Part shown: piece after piece, positions 7,011 to 15,072 of the stretch | Numbering within the stretch: position 1 is the first letter of the stretch | How the letters are laid out: every line of letters begins with the position of its first letter | Assembly (NCBI RefSeq): GCF_036174265.1 | Contig: NZ_CP108055.1 | Location: 5,332,001-5,396,000, forward strand | DNA length: 64,000 bases | Reading direction: 5' to 3' | From: Streptomyces sp. NBC_00285 | GTDB taxonomy: Bacteria > Actinomycetota > Actinomycetes > Streptomycetales > Streptomycetaceae | Translations under genes and position numbers: made by a program | The notes under the pieces: model-generated | What the model was told of the DNA's origin: nothing | The model's input: only the letters and a program-made list of their open reading frames with translations | Database searches by the model: none

Positions 7011-8498
7011 TCAGCTGTCGCCGGTGCGGGAGCCCAGGGTGAGATCGACCGTGTGGGTCTTGCCGCCCCGTTCGTAGGTGATCTTGACCTTGTCGCCGGG
7101 CTTGTGGGTCCAGATCTCGCCGATCAGCGTGGGCCCGGAGTCGATGACCGAGTCGTCGAGCTTGGTGATGACATCACCGGGCTTGAGGCCGGCCTTGGCC
7201 GCGGGGCCGCCCGACTCGACCGAGGCGGAACCCCCGGCGCCCTCGCTGGTGATCTTCGCGCCGCCCGATGAGTCCTCCAGGGAGACGGACGCGCCGATCT
7301 TGGCGTAGACGGGCTTGCCGGTCTGGATCAGCTGCTGGGCGACGTACTTGGCCTGGTTGATCGGGATGGCGAAGCCGAGGCCGATCGAGCCGGACTGGCT
7401 GGTGCCGCCGAGGCCGCCGCTGCTGCTGGACTGGATCGCGGAGTTGATGCCGATCACGTTGCCCTGGGCGTCCAGCAGCGGGCCGCCCGAGTTGCCCGGG
7501 TTGATCGAGGCGTCGGTCTGCAGGGCGCTCATGTACGAGGCGTTCGAGCCGCTGCCGTCGCTGGAGGCGACCGGGCGGTTCTTCGCGCTGATGATGCCTG
7601 TGGTGACGGTGTTCGAGAGGCCGAAGGGGGCGCCGATGGCGATCGTGGAGTCGCCGACCGCCACCTGGTCGGAGTTGCCCAGGGTGAGCGGCTTGAGGTC
7701 GCTCGGCGCGTTCTTGAGCTTGATCACCGCCACGTCGTAGCCCTGTGCGTGACCCACCACCTCGGCGTCGTACTTCTTGCCGCTCGGGAAGGTCGCGGTG
7801 AGCTTGCCGCCGTCGACCGCGTCGGCCACCACGTGGTTGTTGGTGACGATGTGGCCCTGGGTGTCGAAGACGAACCCGGTGCCGGTGCCGCCCTCACCGC
7901 TGGTGGACTCCGCCTCGATGGTCACCGTGCTGGGCAGGGCCTTCTGCGCCACGCCCGCGACGGTGCCGGCGTCCCGCTTGACGCTGCCGCCGCTGTCGGA
8001 GGCGGAGAGGGTGGTCGAGGAACCGTCGTCGTTGTTCTTGGCCAGGGTGTAGCCGAGACCGCCGCCGATGCCGCCGGCGACCAGTGCGGCCACCAGGACC
8101 GCGGCGACGAGGCCACCGCGGCCGTTCTTCGGCTTCGGGGCGGGCTGCTGGTAGGCCGCGCCCCAGACGCCGCCCGCGCCACCGGCACCCTCACCGGCGC
8201 CCACGCCGCCGTCGGCGTACAACGGCGTGCCAGGGGCCTGCGGCGGCGGCCACGCGCCCTCGGGGCCGGGGTACTGCGGTGCTCCGCCCGCACCCTCCGC
8301 CGAGGCGTACGCCGGAGCATGTCCGGCGTGCACGAGTTCCGGTCCCTGGTGGGCGTCGCCCGGGGTGCTCGGCGGGATCGGAGTGGTGGGGGCGCCCGCG
8401 TCGGAGGCGTGGGGCGCCGAAGCCGCGGGAGCGTCCACCGGCACAGGGGGTGCAGACGGGGCCGGGGGTACCGCGGTGCCCTCGTTCTCGGTGCTCAC
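7011..8498 (-). CDS. Membrane-anchored HtrA/DegP-like serine protease with PDZ domain
   Basis: The start is GTG 8498, preceded by GAGGAGA, giving 495 residues. An N-terminal cytoplasmic segment rich in Pro/Ala is followed by one transmembrane helix (GGLVAAVLVAALVAGGIGGG). The extracytoplasmic trypsin-like domain shows all three catalytic residues: His in TNNHVV, Asp in YDVAVIKL and Ser in GNSGGPLL. A C-terminal PDZ domain follows (AGLKPGDVITKLDDSVI). S1C proteases of this layout degrade or refold misfolded exported proteins and often serve envelope stress. It is divergent from the glycerophosphodiesterase and convergent with the lipoprotein. Confidence 0.93.
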   Translation of the reverse strand: MSTENEGTAVPPAPSAPPVPVDAPAASAPHASDAGAPTTPIPPSTPGDAHQGPELVHAGHAPAYASAEGAGGAPQYPGPEGAWPPPQAPGTPLYADGGVGAGEGAGGAGGVWGAAYQQPAPKPKNGRGGLVAAVLVAALVAGGIGGGLGYTLAKNNDDGSSTTLSASDSGGSVKRDAGTVAGVAQKALPSTVTIEAESTSGEGGTGTGFVFDTQGHIVTNNHVVADAVDGGKLTATFPSGKKYDAEVVGHAQGYDVAVIKLKNAPSDLKPLTLGNSDQVAVGDSTIAIGAPFGLSNTVTTGIISAKNRPVASSDGSGSNASYMSALQTDASINPGNSGGPLLDAQGNVIGINSAIQSSSSGGLGGTSQSGSIGLGFAIPINQAKYVAQQLIQTGKPVYAKIGASVSLEDSSGGAKITSEGAGGSASVESGGPAAKAGLKPGDVITKLDDSVIDSGPTLIGEIWTHKPGDKVKITYERGGKTHTVDLTLGSRTGDS

Positions 8499-8756
8499 AG
8501 CTTCTCTCCTCGGTCCACGGCTGTCGTTGTCGGGTCGCACATGGTCACGCTCGGCCAAAGCCGCTCGGTGTCCGGCGTGCGTCAGCTGTACATGTCCTTT
8601 TGTATGCCGTCAGCTTTTCCCATGGGCCGTCAGGGCACCATAAGCGGTCCCTGTGCGTCCATGGCCGTTCTTTATATAGGCCATGTAAGACAAAAGAGGC
8701 GCAATCCATACGCCTCCGTTCGCACGCGTACCCCCGTGCGGTGGCACCATGACGCG

Positions 8757-9584
8757 GTGACCCACGCACGACAGCAGCTGACACAGGTCGTCGCCCACCG
8801 AGGAGCCTCGGAAGACGCCCCCGAGCACACCCTGGCCGCGTACCGGAAAGCGATCGAGGACGGCGCGGACGCCCTCGAATGCGATGTACGTCTCACGGCG
8901 GACGGCCATCTCGTCTGTGTCCACGACCGCCGAGTCAACCGTACGTCCAACGGTCGCGGCGCCGTCTCGGCCCTGGAGCTCGCCGACCTCGCCGCCCTGG
9001 ACTTCAGCTCCCGCAGGACCCGGGAGCTGTGGCGCACCCGTGACGAGGAGCCGGACTGGGTGTACCGGCCCGAGGACCGGGAGGACACCTCGGTCCTCAC
9101 CCTGGAGCGGCTGCTCGAACTCGTCGCCGACGCGGGGCGGCCGGTGAAGCTGGCCATCGAGACCAAGCACCCCACCCGCTGGGCGGGCCAGGTGGAGGAG
9201 CGGCTGCTGGCGCTCCTGAAGAGGTTCGGCCTCGACGCCCCCGCCTCGGCCGCCGAGTCCCCGATCAGGGTCATGAGCTTCTCGGCCCGTTCGCTGCATC
9301 GCGTGCGTGCGGCCTCGCCGACGCTGCCGACGGTCTATTTGCTCCAGTTCGTCTCGCCCCGGCTGCGGGACGGCCGGCTGCCCGCGGGGGTGCGGATCGC
9401 CGGGCCCTCGATCCGGATCGTGCGCAACCACCCCGGGTACATCGAGCGCCTGAAGAAGGCGGGCCACCAGGTGCACGTGTGGACCGTGAACGAGACGGAG
9501 GACGTGGACCTCTGCGTGGACCTCGGAGTCGACGCCATCATCACCAACCGCCCCCGCGCGGTGCTCGACCGCCTGGGCCGCTGA
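8757..9584 (+). CDS. Glycerophosphodiester phosphodiesterase
   Basis: A GTG at 8757 gives 275 residues, typical of the family. The ATG eight bases upstream is out of frame. The GDPD barrel starts at once with VVAHRGASEDAPEHTLAAY (His and Glu/Asp metal and catalytic residues), then ECDVRLTADGHLVCVHD with the second His. C-terminal strands include HVWTVNETEDVD and GVDAIITNRP. The enzyme hydrolyses deacylated phospholipids (glycerophosphodiesters) to glycerol-3-phosphate and an alcohol. No signal peptide is present, so a cytoplasmic location is expected. The ribosome site is poor, so translation may be leaderless. Confidence 0.92.
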   Translation: MTHARQQLTQVVAHRGASEDAPEHTLAAYRKAIEDGADALECDVRLTADGHLVCVHDRRVNRTSNGRGAVSALELADLAALDFSSRRTRELWRTRDEEPDWVYRPEDREDTSVLTLERLLELVADAGRPVKLAIETKHPTRWAGQVEERLLALLKRFGLDAPASAAESPIRVMSFSARSLHRVRAASPTLPTVYLLQFVSPRLRDGRLPAGVRIAGPSIRIVRNHPGYIERLKKAGHQVHVWTVNETEDVDLCVDLGVDAIITNRPRAVLDRLGR

Positions 9585-9729
9585 CGTCGGAACCGTCACA
9601 GGGTGTGCCCCGGCGCGTTCGGTGCGTGTTCGATGATGGCGAATGCGTCGGCGGAGGGCGACTGGCCGGTTTCCGGTACAGGCCAATGGGGCATCCACAC
9701 CGTGGCGTGGGGCGAAGGAGGTCTCGGGG

Positions 9730-10281
9730 GTGGCGTTGGTGGTGGCACAGGAGGTGCCCACGTCGTCGAGCATGGCCGTACCTCATGGCCCTGCGGGCGT
9801 GGGGACAGCGAGGCACCGTATGCGCGTGCAACTGCGCACGGGCGGCGTGGCGGAATCGGTCATCGACGATGCCGTACTCATTCTTTCCGAACTCTTGAGC
9901 AACGCTTGCAAACACGGTCGGCCGCTGGGCGACGCCCTGGCCGGGGACGGTGACGTCCGTGCCGCCTGGCGGGTGGAGGCAGGCGGCAGGCTCACGGTCG
10001 AGGTGACGGACGGCGGCGGACCCACCCGCCCGGCTCCGGCCACGCCCTCGGTCACCGCGCACGGCGGGCGTGGGCTCAACATCATCACCGCGCTGGCCGA
10101 CGACTGGGGTGTCAGGGACGATGCCCGGGGCGAGGTCACGGTCTGGGTGATCGTGCACGCGGACGTTCACGATCCGGACGCGGGGCGCCGTCGCGACGAC
10201 TTCGTGTCGCGGGTCATCGCTCCTTCGGTGTCCGCGATATCCGACCTGGGATTCGCGGACGCGTTCAACGATCTCGACTGA
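9730..10281 (+). CDS. RsbW-like ATP-binding (HATPase_c) regulatory protein
   Basis: GTG 9730 lies seven bases after GGAGG and gives 183 residues. The GHKL ATPase fold shows its N box (LSELLSNACKHG), the G1 box (EVTDGGGP) and the G2 box (HGGRGLNIITAL). There is no histidine phosphoacceptor or sensor domain. Streptomyces carry dozens of such proteins, which act as anti-sigma factor kinases or partner-switch components. No sigma factor or anti-sigma antagonist is adjacent, so the partner is unknown. The C-terminal 40 residues are an extension beyond the ATPase core. Confidence 0.85.
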   Translation: MALVVAQEVPTSSSMAVPHGPAGVGTARHRMRVQLRTGGVAESVIDDAVLILSELLSNACKHGRPLGDALAGDGDVRAAWRVEAGGRLTVEVTDGGGPTRPAPATPSVTAHGGRGLNIITALADDWGVRDDARGEVTVWVIVHADVHDPDAGRRRDDFVSRVIAPSVSAISDLGFADAFNDLD

Positions 10282-10370
10282 AGGCCCACGCGGGGCCAGG
10301 AGATGCCGTCCGGCGGCTGCGGGTTCGACGCGGCTTGTCGTGGCTTGTCGAGGTGGAGCCGCATATGTGA

Positions 10371-10388
10371 CAGCTCCGCGCCCCTGAA
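10371..10388. repeat. Degenerate copy of a Streptomyces intergenic element
   Basis: CAGCTCCGCGCCCCTGAA resembles the better copy at 16558-16588 (CAGTTCCCCGCGCCCCTGA). From memory this sequence is very frequent between Streptomyces genes. A lone DnaA box (TTGTCCACA, 10400-10408) follows. Confidence 0.4.
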
Positions 10389-10482
10389 ACCGCGGGGCGT
10401 TGTCCACAGGCTCCCGTCGGCCAAGTCACGAACGGCTAGGCTCCCGCCGTACGAGACGAGCCGTAACCGGGAGACAGCCACG

Positions 10483-11448
10483 ATGGCCAAGAAGCGACCC
10501 CAGACGAAGGCCAAGCGCCCGCAGATCACGGAGGGCGAGGTCCCGGTCGTCGGCGCCCGCGAACCCTGCCCCTGTGGCAGTGGCCGCCGCTACAAGGCCT
10601 GCCACGGCCGGGCCGCCGCGCAGGCCGCGACCGAGCTGGTGCAGCGTCCGTTCGAGGGGCTGCCGGGCGAGGGCGACTGGGTGGCCCTGCGCGAGCTGGT
10701 CCCCGCCGCCACCGTCGAACTGCCCCTGCGGGACGGCCTCCCCGAGGGCGTCCCGTCGGTCACGCTGGCCACGGTGCTGCCGATGGCATGGCCCGCCCTG
10801 CGCCGCGACGACGGCTCGGTGCTGCTCGGCCTGCAGAACGACACGGCCTCGGGCGACATCAGCCGCGACCTCGCCGACACCCTGCGGCGCGCGCTGACCG
10901 CGCCTGTGGGCACCCCGGTGGAGGGCCGCCGCGCCCCCGCCGACGGGCCGCGACTCCAGGACCTGCTCGACCCCGAAGGCGCGTTCGAGCCAGTTGTGCA
11001 CGAGGGCTTCGAGTTCTGGGTCCCTGACGCGGACAACTCCACGCCCGAGGTGGCCGCCTCCCTGGAGCGGGCCAACGCCGCGGCCATCCCCACGGTCCGG
11101 CTGACCGGCGTCGACGCCGCCTACTGGTGCGAGACCCCGGACAAGAACCACCTGCGCTGGGTCATGCCGCACCCCGAGGAGCAGCTTCTGGACGCGCTCG
11201 CGCGGCTGCACGCGGCCGGGCGTTCGAGCCTCGGCGAGGGGACCCGGCTCGTCGGTTCCTTCCGTGCTCACGGCCTCACCGTCCCGGTCTGGGACCTGCC
11301 GAGCGGGGTCACCGCGGAGGATGTCGAGAAGCCGGCCGCCGAGTTCGCCGAGCGACTCGCGGGCGCGCTGGCCACGGACGCTCCGCTGACTCCCGAGGAG
11401 CGCCGTGCCCGCGGCGGCCTCACCAACCGCCAGGTCACGCTGAGTTGA
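10483..11448 (+). CDS. DUF5926 family protein with N-terminal SEC-C zinc motif
   Basis: This 321-residue protein starts at ATG 10483 behind GGGAG. A Lys/Arg-rich leader (MAKKRPQTKAKRPQ) precedes a SEC-C type zinc knuckle, PCPCGSGRRYKACHG (residues about 29-43), like that at the end of SecA. The remaining 270 residues match the actinobacterial DUF5926 type and show no recognised catalytic motif. The SEC-C motif suggests contact with ribosomes or protein-export machinery, but that is inference. It ends before a strong hairpin. Confidence 0.82.
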   Translation: MAKKRPQTKAKRPQITEGEVPVVGAREPCPCGSGRRYKACHGRAAAQAATELVQRPFEGLPGEGDWVALRELVPAATVELPLRDGLPEGVPSVTLATVLPMAWPALRRDDGSVLLGLQNDTASGDISRDLADTLRRALTAPVGTPVEGRRAPADGPRLQDLLDPEGAFEPVVHEGFEFWVPDADNSTPEVAASLERANAAAIPTVRLTGVDAAYWCETPDKNHLRWVMPHPEEQLLDALARLHAAGRSSLGEGTRLVGSFRAHGLTVPVWDLPSGVTAEDVEKPAAEFAERLAGALATDAPLTPEERRARGGLTNRQVTLS

Positions 11449-11613
11449 CGGAGTCGGTGCGACTGACCGGCCAGTCAGTCGCACCGCTTCTCCACACAGC
11501 CACCCGGTCCGCACACAACTCCCGCCGAAAAGCGGCGAGTCGGTGTCCGAATCAGCCACGGCACGCCGCGGTCGAATTTGCGAACGGCAGATCTCTTGTT
11601 ACGGTTCCAATAG

Positions 11614-11656
11614 CCCGGTTGCTGGTGCATCCCCCGTCGCCAGCAACCGGGTCTTT
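11614..11656. terminator. Bidirectional terminator
   Basis: CCCGGTTGCTGG pairs with CCAGCAACCGGG across a 14-base loop and is followed by TCTTTC. It lies between the convergent DUF5926 and membrane-protein genes. Confidence 0.85.
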
Positions 11657-11693
11657 CTATGCCCGGGCAACCTTTACTCACCGGTTCCGCCCG

Positions 11694-12299
11694 TCAACTG
11701 CCCGTGATTTCCCCGGAGTTGCTCCCGGACCGCAGCAACAGCGGTCCACCGTCCGGCCGGGCCGCGAACTCCGCGACCGCCGTGTAGTCGTCCGGCACCC
11801 CCCGGGTCTGCTGCCGGGGCGTCTCGCAGCTGTCCGGCTCGTCGTCGGCGCCGACGACGCAGTGCATCTGCACCGAGCGTGCGCCGGGTCCCATGAGGCT
11901 GAGCACGGCATCCAGCGCCGCGCCGGTCGCATTGCGGTAGTAGGTGCGCGCCCAGGTTTCCTCGCCCTGTGTGAGCACACAGGTCTGTGCCTCGACACCG
12001 TCGGGGGAGTTCAGGTCCGGACCGCAGCGGGCGGCGGTGGCCAGACCGAGGCCGAGCAGCAGCGGGGAGCCGCTCGCCGCCGGGAGGGGCGCCTTCTCGT
12101 CCTCGCGCACCGAGGGCCGTACGGAAGGACGCACGAGATCACGTACGACGGCGCGCCCCCCGTCGCCCACCTGTCCCGCGGAGGCCACGGCCAGCGGCAG
12201 CGCGACCGCGCACACCACGACACCGCACAGGGCGAGCAGACGGATCCGTCGGGGGTCTCGTCGGGGGTCTGGGGGGCGTCCCCCGGAATGGCGCAGCAT
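11694..12299 (-). CDS. Membrane-anchored or secreted hypothetical protein
   Basis: ATG 12299 gives 201 residues. An Arg-rich N-terminus leads into one hydrophobic helix (LLALCGVVVCAVALPLAVASA, about 21-41) that acts as signal or anchor. The exported part has four spaced cysteines (ARCGPDL, TCVLTQG, MHCVVGAD, DSCETPRQ), which suggests two disulfides. No family is recognised. It follows the degenerate prim-pol gene on the same strand after 56 bases, so they may share a transcript. Confidence 0.7.
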   Translation of the reverse strand: MLRHSGGRPPDPRRDPRRIRLLALCGVVVCAVALPLAVASAGQVGDGGRAVVRDLVRPSVRPSVREDEKAPLPAASGSPLLLGLGLATAARCGPDLNSPDGVEAQTCVLTQGEETWARTYYRNATGAALDAVLSLMGPGARSVQMHCVVGADDEPDSCETPRQQTRGVPDDYTAVAEFAARPDGGPLLLRSGSNSGEITGS

Positions 12300-12355
12300 G
12301 AAGCGGACGATAACGACCGAGCGCGGGCACCCGGTTCCGCCCGCGCTCGACACCC

Positions 12356-13021
12356 TTACAACTCGGGCGCGCTCACACCCGTACGAGTGAGGGCCTCGAC
12401 CACGGCGTCCACCACGGCCTCGACGTCGGGGACCCATGGGGAGGCCGAGCCGGGAAGCGGAGCCCGCTCCCATGCGATGTCACCGTGCCCGGTCTCCGAC
12501 GGGGGCAGGGCGAGGTAGCCGCCCTCGCCGTGGAAGCGGAGGGAGCCGGGGACGTGGTCCTGGGCGTACAGCAGTTCGCCCAGCTGCTCCAGGGAGTACG
12601 GCTTGACGAGAATCGCCCAGCGGGTCGGCGAGGCGACCACCGGGCCGAGGCGGATGCCCTTGGCGTCGAGCGCGGCCAGAGCACGGGAGGCCGGGAGCGC
12701 CGGCAGGCTGACCGCGCAGGGTGCCGTGCCGCCGGTGGCCAGGACGATCGGCGCGGCGGGGCGGTTCCTCCACCACCAGCGCACCATGCGCGCGTCGGTG
12801 GTGGCCGCGAGGAGGCCGGGGTCGAAGGGGTGGGCGCCGGGAACCGTGCACTCCGGGTCGGGGCAGCCGCAGCGGGCCCGGCCCTCAGGGTCCGGTGCCA
12901 CACCCGGGAGTACGGGCCACTGCCATTCCGTAGCGATGGTCAGGGCCGCGCTGATCAATTCAGGCCTTCCGTCGTTGCGCTGGGACAGGAGCCTGCGTCG
13001 CCTTCCGAGGATCTCGCGCAT
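12356..13021 (-). CDS. Degenerate prim-pol domain protein, catalytic motifs lost
   Basis: This 221-residue protein has the N-terminal part of the actinobacterial prim-pol fold, including the Cys-rich segment GRARCGCPDPECTVPGAHPF and the WWRNRPAAPIVLATGG strand. Where active prim-pols carry Asp-x-Asp, this protein reads APCAVSLPALP. Where they carry the SGGxH motif, it reads ASPTRWAILVK. It is therefore unlikely to polymerise DNA and may be a structural or regulatory relative. The intact paralogue lies at 1783-2667. The ATG start follows GGAACGAG. Confidence 0.75.
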   Translation of the reverse strand: MREILGRRRRLLSQRNDGRPELISAALTIATEWQWPVLPGVAPDPEGRARCGCPDPECTVPGAHPFDPGLLAATTDARMVRWWWRNRPAAPIVLATGGTAPCAVSLPALPASRALAALDAKGIRLGPVVASPTRWAILVKPYSLEQLGELLYAQDHVPGSLRFHGEGGYLALPPSETGHGDIAWERAPLPGSASPWVPDVEAVVDAVVEALTRTGVSAPEL

Positions 13022-13473
13022 GAGCGCTCGTTCCTTTCCGTTGCACCGCTGGCAACACCGAGGACCACATCACACCATGTGTCGATCACTTCACTGTGCG
13101 TACCTGTTGGCGCATCACACCCTTGTCCGAGACAAGGGGAACCCCATACTGCGTCTATCAAAAGCATGGGCGTGGCGGGGGGTGGCGAAGTCTGGCGTTT
13201 TGCCGTCGCGCGTATTTCTCTCCGCCTCCGCCACGGGAGGATGGGGCTCGGTCGTCGGTGGTTAAGACGCCCGGGCCGGTCACCAGGTTCCGGGTGGCTG
13301 TCCGCCACCCCTGGCCCTTACCGAGTACGTACCCATCACGACCGCTGTGACGCTCTGTGGAGCAAGGCCAGTCGACCTCAATACACCGTAACCCGATGCA
13401 GTTTTGAGCCAACTTAACCCATCGGCCCACTCCCCACCCGTTACCCACGGACACCAGGAATCCCGGCAGGACA
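13022..13473. promoter_or_regulatory. Divergent regulatory spacer with two hairpins
   Basis: No gene is seen in these 452 bases. CCCTTGTC-CGA-GACAAGGG (13120-13138) is a perfect 8-base inverted repeat suited to a repressor or hairpin. GGGTGGC-TGTCC-GCCACCC (13292-13310), flanked by CCAGG and CTGG, folds into a longer hairpin. Promoters for the divergent prim-pol-like and phosphatase genes must lie here. Confidence 0.5.
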
Positions 13474-14985
13474 ATGCTGGACATCCCCTTACGAGTGCGT
13501 GTACATGTGGAGACACTGCTAGCGGCGCAGAATGACATGGGGGTTTGCGATGCTTTTGAGCAATACGCACCGGTCGGAAAGCCGGACGACATGAACGCCC
13601 CTCACCCTCCGAAAGTGGCTGGAATCGATTCAACGGTTCCCGCACCCGCACACACTGTCGCGCCCGCGACCGCCGCCACGCCCACCCCATCGGTCCCCTC
13701 CCCGAACGCACCCGGCGCCCTGCTCCAGGACCGTCTCGCCGGCTGGGTCTCCGACCTCACGACCCTGCACGAGCTCACCGAACGCCTCACGCGCACGGAC
13801 ACCCTGACCGAGGCGCTGCAGGAACTGCTGCATGCGGGAGCCGCCCTGGTGGGCGCCCGGCGCGGACTCGTCGTCCTCGAACCGGACGACGGACTGGGCC
13901 CCGACACCACCCTTGGCCTGGGCCTCGCGCGAGCCGACCTCGGGCACATCGAAACCGTCCCGCGCAGCTCCATGTCGTACGGCAGGATCCTCGACGGGCT
14001 GCCCGGCGGCGACGGTGAGATCGCACAGCCCGACCTGCTCGCCGAGGAGGGCCTCGACCCGCGCCACCGCGAGGTCGCCGCCCGCCTGGGATACGGAGCC
14101 AGTTACGCGCTTCCGCTGTCCACCGACGCCGCCGGCCGCCTCGGCGCCGCCGTGTGGCTCTATGACGAACCCGCCGAACCGGCCGAGCGCCAGCGCCACC
14201 TCGTCGGCCTGTACGCCCGGTTCGCCACCGAGCACCTGGCCCGGCTCCTCGAAGTCGAGCGCACGCGCGCGTGCATGGCGACCATGGCGGAGGAGCTGCT
14301 GCCGTCCCGGCTCCCCCGCGTCGCCGGTGTGCGGCTCGCCGCCCGGCACCGCACCGGTCCGCGCGGCGGCGGCGACTGGTACGACGCGCTGCCGCTGCCG
14401 GACGCGGCACTCGGCCTCGCGGTCGGTTCGGTGACCGGCAGCGGCGCGAGCGCCATCGCCGCGATGGGACGCCTCAGAGCCTCCCTGCGGGCGTACGCCG
14501 TGATGGAGGGCGAGGACCCGGTCGCGGTCCTGTCCGACCTGGAGCTGCTTCTGCGCCTGACCGAACCGGCTCGCTCGGCCACCGCCCTGTTCGCCTACTG
14601 CGAGCCCGCGCTGCGCAAGATCACGCTGGCCGGTGCCGGGCACTGCCCGCCGCTGCTGATCGGCGAGCGGCGCACCGAGTTCGTGGAGACCTCCGTGTCC
14701 GCGCCGCTCGGCATGCTCGCCTGCTGGGAGGCGCCGAGCGTGGAGCTGCGCGCCGAACCCGGAGAGACGGTTCTGCTGTACACCGACGGGCTGCTGCACC
14801 GCACCGGCGACCCCACCGACCGCGCCTTCGCGCGCCTGCACTCGGCGGCGGCCGGAGTGCCGAAGAGGCTGCGCGGCGACCCCGGGGCGATCGCCGACCA
14901 CGTCCTGCGGACCGTGCTGCCGGACGGGCGGGACGAGGCGGACTCCGAGGAGGACGTCGTCCTGCTGGCGGCTCACTTCGAGTAG
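13474..14985 (+). CDS. GAF domain / PP2C (SpoIIE-type) phosphatase-like protein
   Basis: Of 503 residues, the first 75 are a Pro/Ala/Thr linker, about 90-265 form a GAF domain (LTRTDTLTEALQELLHAGAAL onward, preceded by DLTTLHEL), and about 285-503 a PPM/SpoIIE phosphatase fold. The GGDWYDALPLPD motif, LYTDGLLHR and the terminal EEDVVLL are present. The normal metal-binding GDVxGHG is replaced by GSVTGSG, so the key Asp is Ser. Activity may be reduced or lost. Active relatives dephosphorylate anti-anti-sigma factors in partner-switching pathways. Its target and the GAF ligand are unknown. It is followed on the same strand by aminopeptidase P. Confidence 0.85.
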   Translation: MLDIPLRVRVHVETLLAAQNDMGVCDAFEQYAPVGKPDDMNAPHPPKVAGIDSTVPAPAHTVAPATAATPTPSVPSPNAPGALLQDRLAGWVSDLTTLHELTERLTRTDTLTEALQELLHAGAALVGARRGLVVLEPDDGLGPDTTLGLGLARADLGHIETVPRSSMSYGRILDGLPGGDGEIAQPDLLAEEGLDPRHREVAARLGYGASYALPLSTDAAGRLGAAVWLYDEPAEPAERQRHLVGLYARFATEHLARLLEVERTRACMATMAEELLPSRLPRVAGVRLAARHRTGPRGGGDWYDALPLPDAALGLAVGSVTGSGASAIAAMGRLRASLRAYAVMEGEDPVAVLSDLELLLRLTEPARSATALFAYCEPALRKITLAGAGHCPPLLIGERRTEFVETSVSAPLGMLACWEAPSVELRAEPGETVLLYTDGLLHRTGDPTDRAFARLHSAAAGVPKRLRGDPGAIADHVLRTVLPDGRDEADSEEDVVLLAAHFE

Positions 14986-15072
14986 CGGGTTGTCACAGTT
15001 CCTTCGACTCTGGGCCCCTTCCGTACGACCGTACGATGGACGGGGTCCAGTGCCGTATCTAGGAGGATGACC

